Shown here: in pieces, positions 43,090 through 54,262 of the stretch
How the letters are laid out: each line of letters begins with the position of its first letter
Numbering within the stretch: position 1 is the first letter of the stretch
Position numbers and translations under genes: made by a program
The notes under the pieces: model-generated
Databases searched by the model: none
Told to the model about the DNA's origin: nothing
What the model saw: only the letters and a program-made list of their open reading frames with translations
Origin: Culex pipiens pallens
Lineage: Eukaryota > Arthropoda > Insecta > Diptera > Culicidae
Direction of reading: 5' to 3'
Assembly (NCBI RefSeq): GCF_016801865.2
Contig: NC_068938.1
Location: forward strand, 132,956,416 to 133,020,415
Length of the DNA: 64,000 bases

Positions 43090-43347
43090 TGAGAAGGAAT
43101 ATGAAAGTTGTATTTATTGTATTGAAGAAAATTGGGCCCTGTGCCAAACATTTCGGATTTCGCGTCAGTAGAAAAACTCAAAATTAAACTAAGTTTTCAT
43201 GAGTATCAGCGTCATTAGGCCGTTGCAAATATTTAAAAAAGTTTTTGTCCCTCGACCCTGGCTGAGGTCAAGGGGGGGCAAAAATATAAAAAAATATAAA
43301 AATTTTGATAACTAGCCATTGTCTTCACATTTAAATGAAAAACGTTA

Positions 43348-44880
43348 CTTAATCCACCTTTAGGTGGTTGGTGCCTTCCTCACATTCATAAAGTCAATAC
43401 ATTCAGTAAAAATAGCAACATTCCCTTAACATGCATGTTTTACAAATCAACTTTATTACTAATTTCTTTTGATAGGGTTCGCAGACCTTCAATTTTTCTG
43501 GCTCATCGGCAAAAAAAAACCATTCCAACGATAGTTCGCATGGAAGATTCAGACAATATTTTTATCACAATATCTGAAATCCAACCTCCAAAAAGTGTAT
43601 AAATAACACTTAAGTGCAAATAACTTTTGATGGGGTTGTCAGATCCTTGATATTTTAGACTCATTTGAAAGGTATTTCGATTGTCTAACTAACGACAGGT
43701 CGCATGATGGACCCGGACATCATTTTTACTGAAATATCTGAGATCCGGCCTCCAAAAAGTGTATAAATATCACTTAAGTGCCAATAACTTTTGATAGGGT
43801 TGTCAGATCCTTGATATTTTAGACTCATTTGAAAGGTCTTTCGATTATCTAACTAACGACAGGTCGCATGATGGACCCGGACATCATTTTTACTAAAATA
43901 TCTGAGATCCGGCCTCCAAAAAGTGTATAAATAACACTTAAGTGCAAATAACTTTTGATAGGGTTGTCAGATCCTTGATGTTTTAGGCTCATTTGAAAGG
44001 TCTTTCGATTGTCTAACTAACGACAGGTTGCATGATGGACCCGGACATCATTTTTACTAAAATATCTGAGATCCAGCCTCCAAAAAGTGTATAAATTACA
44101 CTTAAATGCCAATAACTTTTGATAGGGTTGTCAGATCCTTGATGTTTTAGACTCATTTGAAAGGTCTTTCGATTATCTAACTAACGACAGGTCGCATGAT
44201 GGACCCGGACATCATTTTTACTAAAATATCTGAGATCCGGCCTCCAAAAAGTGTATAAATAACACTTAAGTGCAAATAACTTTTGATAGGGTTGTCAGAT
44301 CCTTGATGTTTTAGGCTCATTTCAAAGTTCTTTCGATTATCTAACTAACGATGGGTTGCATGATGGACCCGGACAACATTATCATTGAAATATCTGAGAT
44401 CCGGCCTCCAAAAAGTGTATAAATAACACTTAAGTGCTAATAACTTTTGATAGGGTTGTCAGATCTTCAATGTTTTGGACTCATTGGAAAGGTCTTTTTA
44501 ATACCTTTCTGAAAATGTATAACATGATAGGGTTTCTTGCAAAAACCACCCTTTTTACAATCTTCCGGACATACGCCAAAATCGTTTTTTTAGCATAAGT
44601 TTTGAAGTACTTAACTAAACTTGCTGATTTTAAATAGAGACCTATGGGACCCCAAGACGGATCGAATGAGACTACTATGGTCAAAATCCGTTCATCCAGT
44701 CCGGAGATAATCGAGTGACAATTTTTTTGTCCACCCACCTACACACATCCACACAGACATTTGCTCAGAACATGATTCTGAGTCGATAGGTATACGTGAA
44801 GGTGGGTCTACAAGGTCGAATTAAGAAGTTCATTTTCCGAGTGATTTTATAGCCTTTCCTCAGTAAGGTGAGGAAGGCAA
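43348..44880. mobile_element. TIR element with internal tandem array, nested in the hAT element
   Basis: TGCCTTCCTCAC near the left end is mirrored by GTGAGGAAGGCA at 44868-44879. The sequence before the left end (CCACCTTTAGGTGG) is a small hairpin. Parts of the family recur at 24390-24526 and 62350-62420. Confidence 0.7.
43455..44520 (+). repeat. 164-bp tandem repeat, about six and a half units
   Basis: TAACTTTTGAT starts units at 43621, 43785, 43949, 44113, 44277 and 44441, each exactly 164 apart, with a more diverged first unit from about 43455. Each holds GGGTTGTCAGATCCTTGAT, GTCTAACTAACGACAGG(T), GATGGACCCGGACA and TCTGAGATCCGGCCTCCAAA. Confidence 0.93.
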
Positions 44881-45209
44881 AAAGTGTTTCAAAATGCATT
44901 TTACACTAGTTCAGTTGTTTTGCAATCATTAATTTTCAAAAAATCTAAGATCTGACAAAAACAAAAATTGTATCGAAAAAAAAGATTATGCATCGAAAAT
45001 TTTCAAAAAATCTTAAGATTTTTTAATAAACCCAAACATGCTAAAAAAGATTTTAAACGCAGCAGAATGTATTTTAATTTGATTTCAGCTGGTTGCACTT
45101 GAATTTTCATTGAAATTTTGAAGTTTATTGTAAAAATATTTTTTTTGCCCCCTGATTTTTCGGGCCAATTTTGAAGGGGGGGGGGGTGACAAAAACTTTT
45201 AAAAATATT

Positions 45210-45590
45210 TTTACCAGCCTTAGCGGCGGTGTCTGATAGCACAAACACGAATCGAGTTTGTGGCAGATTCCAGCGCTATGGACGTCAACGTGGCCAAAAT
45301 CTCCACCGGCCGCTGGCTCCGAAATTTAAAATATTTGGTTTGAACCACACAATTTTTCAGCTGGGACCGTTCCGACGGCTGCGACAGTGGTATTTATAAA
45401 GAGTCAACCGATGGAACCGTTTTGTTCGTGCAGCGGTCTCGCACCCTGAGATTGTCGCAGCGGACCAGTGCTGGGGTCACTTGGAACTGGCAAGAGGTCA
45501 ACACTTGGCCGGAACGGTTACGCTTAACGGCCATAAAGGGGTCTCAACTTGGTCACCACATCGACAGCAGTATATCCTCCAGGCCTTAAT
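45210..45590 (+). pseudogene. Second exon-like fragment in the hAT element, unidentified
   Basis: One frame reads RIEFVADSSAMDVNVAKIST then GRWLRNL. After an intron-like TTTGGTTTGAAC...TTTTTCAG (to 45360), another frame gives WDRSDGCDSGIYKESTDGTV, LFVQRSRTLRLSQRTSAG and WNWQEVNTWPERLRLTAIKG before TAA at 45588. The coding-like stretches sit either side of a plausible splice acceptor, as expected for captured genomic sequence. No family is recognised. Confidence 0.4.
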
Positions 45591-45855
45591 AGTAAATGGC
45601 CTTCCGATAAACCTCCTGGAAAGGTTCCTTTTGCTCCGAAATCGCCTCTGAATTTGAGAAATTGGGCAGCACCGTAACCGGAAAAATTTTCTAACCTAAT
45701 TGTCACGCTCATCTGTCAATCTATACGTATTCAAATATTCCGTAACCTGACTGAAAAATCGTTCTAGAGGAAAATTGAGTAACTTTGAGTAACATTGAGT
45801 AATTGTGAGAAATTGAGTCACTCAGTTACTCTCTGTCCTACCCCTTGGTTAAAAC

Positions 45856-46140
45856 AATTCAGTTGGAATGCGTACAATTTTAAAGCCAAGTTGGCTTTAA
45901 GCAATCAAATAATTTAATATCTAATTATATCAGTGCTTTTACGTTTTGTATATTATAAAAGAAATGGCTCAATCCTAAGTCTCTGGCTTAAATAATTTTC
46001 CAATTTCTGCTTCTCCAAATTTGTCGACTGCAAATCGTTAAACAGGTTTGATTCCGCCTACGAAGGCTCTGAATTAGCAGCTCTGCTGAAATTATTTTTA
46101 ATCTTGTGCAATGTTTAAAAACAAATAATAAATTGAATAA
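45856..46140. other. AT-rich DNA, nothing recognised
   Basis: No supported feature. Confidence 0.35.
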
Positions 46141-46144
46141 TTAT

Positions 46145-46285
46145 GGATTTTTTTTGAAAAGGTCCTATAAACCAAATTTTCATTTTTTGCTTTTTGGGTT
46201 TTTGGGACACAAGGCGGTTCTAAAAACACCCAAAAAGAAAAAAATGCAAATTTTGTTTATAGGACCTTTTCAAAAAAAAAAAAAT
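46145..46285. repeat. 141-bp palindromic MITE, TTGAAAAGGTCCTATAAA arms
   Basis: GATTTTTTTTGAAAAGGTCC is mirrored by GGACCTTTTCAAAAAAAAAA...ATC. Related TGGTCCTATAA/ATAGGACCTTTT fragments lie near 48.69, 54.2, 54.68 and 56.09 kb. Confidence 0.7.
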
Positions 46286-46735
46286 CTATATTATTGAATT
46301 CCAACGATATAAATTAAGGTAAAACGGGAAAGCAGCGCCATATTGATACCACGACTAGCATTTTGGAAGCTCCTTTAAAGAAAACACCGTAACTTAAACA
46401 TGTTCTGTCTGTTGCAGACGCTAAATAGGTCGATAGCGAGCAACCTGTCGAGTTCAGACATTTATTTAAGTTGAACAAAAGTTGTCCAAGAACTGGCGTT
46501 CCGTCTAACCTTAAAGTAATATTTGCTAAAAAACCAACCCGGGTCCTTAGAGCGATCAAGCAGTTGGCCGCTAACTGATTGCCACCCACAAAGTGCCCTG
46601 AAAGTCATGAAAAAAATATTCGCTTGAATTAAATGTTTTATTTACGTTCTCTGAAATTGATGACAGCTCAATATTTTTTCTTTCCACTTTCTCAGCCACA
46701 AATTACACATTTTTTAATGCAATAATACACATTCT
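46286..46735. other. Unassigned DNA
   Basis: No supported feature. Confidence 0.35.
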
Positions 46736-46739
46736 TTCG

Positions 46740-46925
46740 TAAAATTCAACATTTTTGCGGTAAATTTCATCATTTTTTTAGGTAAATTTCATCATTATTT
46801 GAGGTAAATTTCATCATTTTCTGATGAAAATTCATCATTTTCTAAGGTAAAATTTATCATTTTTTTTGCCACAATATCTGTCACCATTTCCTGATGAATA
46901 TTACCATCATTTTTTTTTCTGTGTG
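46740..46925. repeat. Short tandem GGTAAATTTCATCATTTT repeats
   Basis: Four to five imperfect ~25-bp units end in TTTTTTTTCTGTGTGTG. They resemble the end of a CACAG-terminated MITE. Confidence 0.55.
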
Positions 46926-46929
46926 TGTC

Positions 46930-47526
46930 AATCAGTCGGCGTCGTCGTCATCGTCCCTATTCGAAGCCTATCTGTACACTTACACACCGCGCGTTAATGC
47001 GGTTTTCCAACACTCTCAAAAGGCTCTGATGTTGGTGTGCCCTGAATCATCATCATCCATCACGAGGGAATAATTCTACTACGTCATTTCTGAATTTTGC
47101 ACCGCTCCATCCGTGCAAAAAGCCTTCAATCACACCAGCAAATAGGGTCGTCCAACCTGAAGCAGTTGTCATTCATTCCGGTTCAGTTTTGCCGGCATTT
47201 GGTGGAACCGCAGCCCAGCAGCAGGCCGCGCCAGACTGGCCAACGCGACACAAACAAAGTTGACATTGAAAATTTCTTATTCTATTTGCAAGTCGCTGCG
47301 TTCTTCTCCGGTAATGATGTTTTTTTTTTCACTTGTTAGTAGGTCTAGCTCTCAATTGCTCTCTGGCGAATGTTATGCTCACTCTCGTGAAATTATGGTG
47401 GGAACTTTGGGGAGAGTTCTCGCTCTAGTGACGACAGAAGCAAAACATTTATTTTTCCTCAGAGGTGCCACGATAGGCCGGGAAAATTGTAATGAAAATT
47501 TTCAAAGCCAAAATTTGGTTACAATT
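46930..47526. other. GC-richer single-copy-looking block
   Basis: It contains GTCGGCGTCGTCGTCATCGT and a CAGCAGCAGGCCGCGCCAGA stretch. Frames up to 101 codons show no domain. Possibly exonic or regulatory. Confidence 0.25.
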
Positions 47527-48445
47527 AGGGGGGAGTGGAGAGCTTTGATCCCCGGGGACACTTGATCCTTAGCCTGTATGTATCTCATTAGCATGTGGGT
47601 AAAAAATAGCTTTGTTCTAGAAAGTTGTGCGAAATTGACTCAAATTAATTGTGGAAAACAAAGAAAAATTACAAAATGATCGAATTGAGTTACACACATT
47701 TTACTAAAAAGTGCTACAAAAAACCTCCAAGAGATCTTTTTTCTTTGTTTTGATATGTATAGAAAACACTTGAAATTAATTCAAAAAATATTTTTTATTC
47801 TTGAATTGTTTGATAAACTTTTCAACTACAAAACCCTCACGTATTTGACGTTAAATTTATCGTCATACTATTTTTACAACTAATTATTTTAAAAAGTGCA
47901 ATTATGGAGACTTGACCCTGCATTGTTACACACTGGAATCAGCCTCAAGCTTAATTAATTGGTTTGGTATTTCGTACATGGTCTCCTTTAGTATAGTTGT
48001 AGATGACTTACTGCAGTTTGAACAATTTTTCAAATATTTTGTAAACACAAATTACCAGCTTTTGTAAACATGCTCAATTTTGGTCTAAAAATGAATATTT
48101 TATGTTTTAAAAAATTTTACATACTAAACTTGTTATGTTTTGAACAAAAACGTTCAGGCTTTATGTGAAATTGCTGTAACTGGTAGAAAATCAATAGTTT
48201 GGATGAAAAAGAATCATTTTGATTAAGATTTCTCCAACCTAACATTTTGAAAATTACGGTTTAAAATATTTTTTTTAAAACGCATGGCATGACTTAAACA
48301 CTTCATCTGATTAAACTCCCTTTTCAGCCAAACATAGTTGAATGTTTAAGCTTTCAATTCATGCAAAAAGTTCATTATTTTATGAGAAATTAAGAGAGTT
48401 ATGTGCGATACAAAAAATGGTGTTCAAGTCTCCTCACTCTCCCCT
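47527..48445. mobile_element. 919-bp TIR element, AGGGG(A/G)GAGTGG ends
   Basis: AGGGGGGAGTGGAGAGCTTTGATCC-like sequence at left (key AGGGGGGAGTGG) is mirrored by CTCACTCTCCCCT at right, with CTTGATCC and GTGTTCAAG just inside. The interior is AT-rich and non-coding. No clear TSD is seen. Confidence 0.5.
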
Positions 48446-48594
48446 ATATACTATTTATTTTTTTAAGATTTTTATAAGGTTTAAAAGATATAAAAAAATT
48501 ATCTGGACCAAACACCAAACAAGTAGTAATTCAGCGCGTGTAAAAAGCTTAGCTGTAAAATAAATTTTGCATTATTTGCATCATCTATGTGCGA

Positions 48595-48645
48595 CAAAAG
48601 GTCGAATGCCGAAAGGTCGAAAATGGCCAAAAGGTCGAAAGGACA
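48595..48645 (+). repeat. AAAGGTCGAA short repeat
   Basis: Four imperfect copies of AAAGGTCGAA/AAAGGACAAA lie in tandem. Confidence 0.75.
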
Positions 48646-49021
48646 AAAGGCTTCTTTAATCTTTTGGTAGAATTTCTAGAGTTTTTTTTAAAAAGGGTCC
48701 TATAAACATATGAAACACATTAGCGTATAGGAACTTAAAAAAACTCAAGATTTATTTTCTTGCAAGCAAATCAGTATTTTTCTGTATTTTTTTCCATTCA
48801 TAAGCAGTTCTTTTAAAAACGTCGAACCTTTATTTATTTTTTGTGTTGTTTTATTTATAAAAAAAAACAACCTAGTTTTGATTGTCATAATATTTTGGTG
48901 AGTATTTCCATTCTTTCAAACAAGAGCAGTTCTTTAAAAAAAGTCTGATTTCTAAAATAATATTTTTTTTCTATTGTTAAAATTACCTTATCTTGATTGT
49001 CGTAATATTTTTGAGAGTTTT
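48646..49021. other. AT-rich DNA with a TGGTCCTATAAACATATGAA fragment
   Basis: A short stretch near 48685-48720 also occurs at 56090-56115. Nothing else is seen. Confidence 0.35.
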
Positions 49022-49024
49022 TTA

Positions 49025-50690
49025 ATTCTGATCGCATAAATTTCCCATAGAGCAATTCCAGCCCAAAACAGGAATGTTTTAGGTACTTTTTTCTCGACCC
49101 TCTCCGATTTCAATGAAACTTTGGAGCCAGTAACACTCGATAATGACATTTGAGAAGGGCGTACGTGTTTAAAATATTTTTGTATTTCGTAATTTAAATA
49201 TTGCTGTATCTCGAAGCCGTTGCATCGTATCAAAAAATGGTCAAAGACAAACTTGTAGGAAATTTGACGGGCTTTCCGAAAAAAATACACTGAAAGAAAA
49301 ATACACTCCACTTTTATGAGATTTTTTGATTTTTAAGTTTAAAAGTCAAATTTAAAGGTGAGCCCACGATTTTTTTTCGCTCACAATTTTTGTGAAAATA
49401 GCCTAAGATGTTACAAAAAGACTCACGAAAAATGCAGGATGGAGCAACTCACCTAAAAAAATACAAAAATCATTTACTGAAACTGTTTTTTTGAAAAGTG
49501 CTCTAAACGTCAAAATTTTCAAAAGCCGAATACGGGAATCGATTCTCCAGACAATTTTACATAAAAGTCTCCATATTGACCATTGTCCTAAGTCCAGTCC
49601 TTGTGAAGTTACAGCGGTTTTAAAAATAAAAATGTTGAAAAAATAGATTTTTTGATGGTTTTTGGCAATTTCTATATGACGGACTTGATTTTTCAGTTTC
49701 GAAAATATTTTTATCGAAAAGCTCGTCCAATTTCACATAAGTTTGTCTTTGACCAAATTTCAATTGGATGTATGGGCTTACAGATATAAGCTAATTACAT
49801 TGCTCATAACTGAAATCATAATATTTTTTCAGTGTAGTAAAGTATCCTGGATAATAAATTAGCTTATATCTGTAAGCCTATACATTCAATTGAAATGTGG
49901 TCAAAGACAAACTTATGGGAAATTAGACGAGCTTTTTGGTAAAAATATTTTCGAAACTGAATAATCAAGTCCGTCATATAGAAATTGCCAAAAACCATCA
50001 ACCATCAACATTTTTATTTTTAAAACCGCTGTAACTTCACAAGGATTGGACTTAGGACAATGGTCAATATGGAGACTTTTATGTAAAATTGTCTGGAGAA
50101 TCGATTCCCGTATTCGGCTTTTGAAAATTTTGACGTTTAGAGCACTTTTCAAAAAAACAGTTTCAGTAAATGATTTTTGTATTTTTTTAGGTGAGTTGCT
50201 CCATCCTGCATTTTTCGTGAGTCTTTTTGTAACATCTCAGGCTATTTTCACAAAAATTTTGAGCGAAAAAAAATCGTGGGCTCACCTTCAAATTTGACTT
50301 TTAAACTTAAAAATCAAAAAATCTCATAAAAGTGGAGTGTTTTTTTCTTTCAGTGTATTTTTTTCGGAAAGCCCGTCAAATTTCCTACAAGTTTGTCTTT
50401 GACCACTTTTTGATACGATGCAACGGCTTCGAGATACAGCAATATTTAAATTACGAAATACAAAAATATTGAAAACACGTACGCCCTTCTCAAATGTCAT
50501 TATCGAGTGTTACTGGCTCCATATACACAAAAATGGCTTATATATGCCTAGGATAACATGTCTACAAAGTTTCATTGAAATCGGAGAGGGTCGGGTACAA
50601 CCGATTCCCTATTTGACATGGAATTGCTCCATATGCATTTTCATCACTTTTGAGTTTTTGTTGTAGTTCGGTTCAAAATTGTAAATGTGC
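49025..50690. repeat. TACTGCCC-family MITE remnant split by the foldback element
   Basis: GATCGCATAAATTTCCCATA (to 49049) and CATATGCATTTTCATC (from 50630) together recreate the internal GATCGCATAAATGTCCCATATGCATTTTCATC-type segment of 12940-13191 once the insertion and one copy of CATA are removed. Confidence 0.75.
49050..50629. mobile_element. 1,580-bp giant foldback element, GAGCAATTC family, TSD CATA
   Basis: Arms of about 750 bp (49050-49798 and 49859-50629) are mirror copies with few differences, around a ~60-bp centre containing ACTGAAATCATAATATTTTT. The outermost bases are GAGCAATTCCA at left and TGGAATTGCTC at right, flanked by CATA (49046-49049, 50630-50633). No coding capacity is present. 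A transcript through it would fold into a very long hairpin. Confidence 0.9.
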
Positions 50691-51383
50691 AAATTAAAAA
50701 GATCCAGTAGGGGAAATATACCCTTTCTAATCAAACACCTATCTTCGTCATATGGAGAGTTTGATGCACGATTAAAGCTCCAAAAATAATATTTAGGCTA
50801 TAAACTTACCAGCAACAGCACCGCCTCGAGTAAGCACGCAAATTTATGCCATTTACTGGCCAAAAAGGTCAAATTTTATGCACTTTTGATCATAATTTCT
50901 AATTTGCGAGACCATTTCTCATCATTTTGGTGGCACACACATCCACACGCAAGATCAGAGGTTGACTGCTTAACGAAAGTCGCCATCAATATCTTTTCAC
51001 TTGCGCTAACGATTTCAAAGCGCTTAAGATATAAAATTGCTTCCAACTACCGGCAACATGTTCCTTTCACCATTACTTAGTCACTCACTTGAAAAATAAT
51101 CCCGAAAAATGTAAATAATTAGCAAGCACCATCAAAAAAACAAACGCGCTATGTCTTTTGACGTTTCAATTTTGACCACCCATTCCAAACGAAGGCTGAA
51201 GAAAACCGAGCGAGAAGCGAAGGCAAATAAAGAACAAAGGGTGGCCACCAACACCACCAGCAGCGCTTGTGGTGTTGCCAGGAAACTTTCTCTATAAATG
51301 CTACTTTTCGTGAGTGTTCGCATAAAATTTCATCAATTTTGGCAGCACGAAGCAGACCCAAACGAGCGTTGGAAGAAAAAAAG
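50691..51383. other. Mixed DNA, no recognised gene
   Basis: A TAGGGGAAATATACCC stretch at 50709 resembles a MITE end. No supported ORF is present. Confidence 0.35.
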
Positions 51384-51597
51384 AGGGCTTTTGTTAATTT
51401 GATTTGGTTAACCGCGGTGGATTTTCTTGAAATAATTCGAACTGTCAAAAATCCACCAAAGCATCTACCGGTGGATATTTTTCTACCACAGATTTTTGTG
51501 CGATCAATGTGGTAGATGCTTTGGTGGATTTTTGACAGTTCGATTTATTTCAAGAAAATCCACCGCGGTTAACCAAATCAAATTAACAAAAGCCCTA
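51384..51597. repeat. 214-bp palindromic MITE, AGGGCTTTTG termini
   Basis: AGGGCTTTTGTTAATTTGAT, then CCGCGGTGGATTTTCTTGAA and TCCACCAAAGCATCTACC, is mirrored on the right to CAAAAGCCCT. Arms are about 88 bp with a 35-bp centre. No certain TSD. Confidence 0.8.
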
Positions 51598-51855
51598 AGA
51601 ACTAAGCTGAACATAGAAAAATGGGCGTGGCCCAATGCACACGACTGATTAGAATGCGTTTTTGAAATATTTTTTTTAAAATGCTTGTAAAAGAAATAGC
51701 ATAACTTTTAATAAAAGTGAAAATAAACAAAAATGTTCACAAAAAGTTGCTCTACTCGTTGGTGTACTTGGTTTTACTGAATTTCAAGGAACACTCCAGA
51801 TTATCCAGCATCATTCAAACAAGACCGCTTATTAGGCTTAAAATGGGTTTATTTC
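51598..51855. other. AT-rich DNA, nothing recognised
   Basis: No supported feature. Confidence 0.35.
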
Positions 51856-51859
51856 CCCT

Positions 51860-52005
51860 ACTTTGTTCTAGAAAACCGGTGGAAATCGAGTTTTTTTTAG
51901 CGAAAACTAAAACACGTAGCCTTATGTGTGGGACAAACTTGTTTTGCGTTTTTCTCATTCTGCTGTTTTTGCATATGGGATATTTATGCGAACATGGGAG
52001 GAGCA
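51860..52005 (+). repeat. Fragment related to the TACTGCCC family
   Basis: TTCTAGAAAACCGG, ACACGTAGCCTTATGTGTGG, TTGCATATGGGATATTTATG and CGAACATGGG match 11344-11475 and the mirror of 12945-13080. Confidence 0.6.
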
Positions 52006-52289
52006 GTTCTTTCAATAAAAGTCCAACTTCTAAAACACTTTGTTATTTATTACTATCTTTATAATTAACTTTTTCTTTATTGTCGCAGTATTTAAAAAAA
52101 AATCAACCCTTTTAGAAAATGCTTTAATTCAACATCCGCAGTATAAATGGAAAATATTTAAGAAATTTTATTTTGGGGGTTTGGCTTATTTTGTTGAAAA
52201 TATGTATTCTTGGAGAATTTTGAGTGTTTCATACTTGGAGAGAACGTTCCTCTACAAAGCAAAAAAAAAAAAACGACGGTAAAATCGTT

Positions 52290-52590
52290 TGCAAAAAGTA
52301 TGCAGTGTGCACCTGCACATTATCTTTGTCGGAAAAGTCACTTAATATTACACCCTGAAATTATTAATTTGCTTCACACACACAAGAAAATAGCAACCGA
52401 CTGGATTCAAACCAAGATTCAAACCCAACATTCACAGAGATGACTGGCGACTTAGTCCTCTCGTCTATCAAACAGTTGAAGAGTGAGTAGGTTTCAAGTA
52501 GGCTTCGCATACTAATGGGCTACATATTTCTGGGAGTAATGTTACATACGATTTCATAAAACAATGCAAAATATATTTAACAGCTGCGTA
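52290..52590 (-). repeat. tRNA-like repeat family X, copy 3
   Basis: GCAACCGACTGGATTCAAAC, TGACTGGCGACTTAGTCC and TCATAAAACAATGCAAAATA parallel 41790-42125. Confidence 0.55.
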
Positions 52591-53090
52591 CAGAATTGGG
52601 TACTAAAGCCCTATGTCAATTTTTATGTACAACGGTAAAAAACACGATTAAAAACCATTTCTGATCACTTTTTTTCATTTTAATGCAACATTTTTTTTTT
52701 TTTTGACAAGACAACATTTTTTTTATGGATCAACTATGGTCCCCTTGGAACGAGCTGTCAAGTAGAAGCTTTTCTATCAAGAAGGATCGCGAGGTTAATT
52801 TTTCAAAATTGATTTAAAAATCCATTTTAAACTCTTTGTGGTCGTACGAAGGGTTATTGTACTCAGAAAAATAAGCTTTATCGCTGTAAACAATAATATC
52901 AGCAATCTAAACTTCATTTTAGGACCCAATTACAGGTATCTAAGAATAATGTGTAATATTAACTCTTAACAATGTGTAAATTTACGTCTTTTTATGTTCA
53001 CTTTCACATATTGAGGAACAATTACAGTTTGAATAGGGACAGCAGTTTTTAAAGCAAGTAAGAGCTTGAAATTTGGGAAACGATTTAAGA
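52591..53090. other. AT-rich DNA, nothing recognised
   Basis: No supported feature. Confidence 0.35.
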
Positions 53091-53880
53091 AACAGTTGCT
53101 TTTAATTCAAAATCTAAACAAAACAAAAACAAACCCCGTTTTTCCTCCCCTAAACATGCAACACATATTGCAACAACCCGCTCAAACTCACTTGTAAGAC
53201 TTTTCGCACAGGCCGTGCACGATGCGATCCTCTCGCACTTTTGAGTCGCTCTCCGTGCGAATTCAACCGGCTGAGGCCAGCAAAATAATAATCCTCTCTC
53301 TCTCTCTCGCGTTCCGACGGTCGTCACAAAATTTCGGTTCTACGTTTTACTTATCAAACACTTGATTTCTTCTAACTTCTTTTCCTTTTTAGCCTTTTAT
53401 TTTTGGGCTAATCTCGTGTGAACAAAACACACCACTTTGCACACTTACACAGAAACACTTGGAGCTCTGGCCAGGGGATTTCCCGATCTGGCCAATTATT
53501 GAGACTGACTTTAATTTTCCACCAACCCCCCTCTTCTGCGTGCTCACCGGTGTAATTATTTAAACACACATACACAACAGAATTTTTCCTCTTGATTACA
53601 CCAATAACCCTGCAACTTGAGAACGCATTTTCTTCCAAATTAACCCACGGAATTTACACCAATTTTCGACCCGAAAAAAATCGCGAGGCGCAAAACGCAT
53701 CACCGCAACTTTATTCGCGCGATCCGAACCAGAGTCGACTCAAACACGAACTGAACTTGGTATTGGTACTTGGCTGAGCTGGACTCGTCTCATCGCTCAC
53801 TCTCTCTTTCGGTTTTACTCTCTGTCTTTGCTGGAGGGTGGCCTCCCCACCTACTTCCCCAATGTCCCCCCATAAAAATC
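53090..53880 (-). promoter_or_regulatory. Promoter/first-exon-like block, possibly minus strand
   Basis: This is a non-repetitive GC-richer tract with GAGAGAGAGAGA on the minus strand (53300), CpG-containing sequence and a donor-like TTACAA|GTGAGTTT on the minus strand near 53188. It resembles a 5' UTR exon and promoter. If so it is a candidate first exon for the antisense coding exon at 21303-21482; that link is inference only. Confidence 0.3.
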
Positions 53881-54120
53881 ATCACCATCATTGTTGGTGT
53901 GAATGTGTCGATATGCATCATCATCATCTCAAAGAACACCAACATTATCGCAAAACTGTTGTAATCGGACAAACAACTCGCAAGAGTGTCAGATAAAAAT
54001 GTTTGCAAGTGCACCCGGTTTTGCACCCTTCAAACTGTTTTGTAAAATCAATTTTCCATTTTAAATGAGAATATGATCAAAATCAATCAATTTATAAATT
54101 CTCAACAAAAAAATATGATT
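53881..54120. other. Intergenic DNA with CATCAT-type microsatellite
   Basis: Imperfect CATCATCAT occurs at 53915-53930. No gene is seen. Confidence 0.4.
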
Positions 54121-54149
54121 GGGCGAAAGTTCCTTTTTTCCTATTTTAT

Positions 54150-54262
54150 TTTATTTTTTGCTTTTTGAGTGTTTTTGAAACCGCTTTGAGTCAGAAAGTA
54201 ATCAAAAACACCAAAAATATAAAAATTTTGTTTATTGGACCTTTTAGAAAAAAAAAACTCCA
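54150..54262. repeat. Degenerate palindromic MITE, GGTCCTATAA-type
   Basis: TTTGAGTGTTTTTGAAACCG and its mirror AAAAACACCAAAAAT surround AGTCAGAAAG, and it ends TTTATTGGACCTTTTAGAAA as in 46145-46285. Confidence 0.45.

Larger units (their letters stand above)
42421..45847. mobile_element. 3.4-kb hAT-type element carrying exon-like fragments, 8-bp TSD
   Basis: CAAGGGGTAGGACAG at left is mirrored exactly by CTGTCCTACCCCTTG at right, and GTTAAAAC flanks both sides (42413-42420, 45848-45855). The 8-bp TSD is diagnostic of hAT-like transposition. Subterminal GAGTAA/TTGAGT repeats lie at both ends. No transposase is present. The interior holds two coding-like fragments (42659-43089, 45210-45590) and a nested TIR element. 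Confidence 0.88.

Noticed and set aside
43455..44520. CRISPR-like array
   Set aside because: Regular 164-bp spacing comes from whole-unit tandem duplication with no unique spacers, in a eukaryotic transposon.
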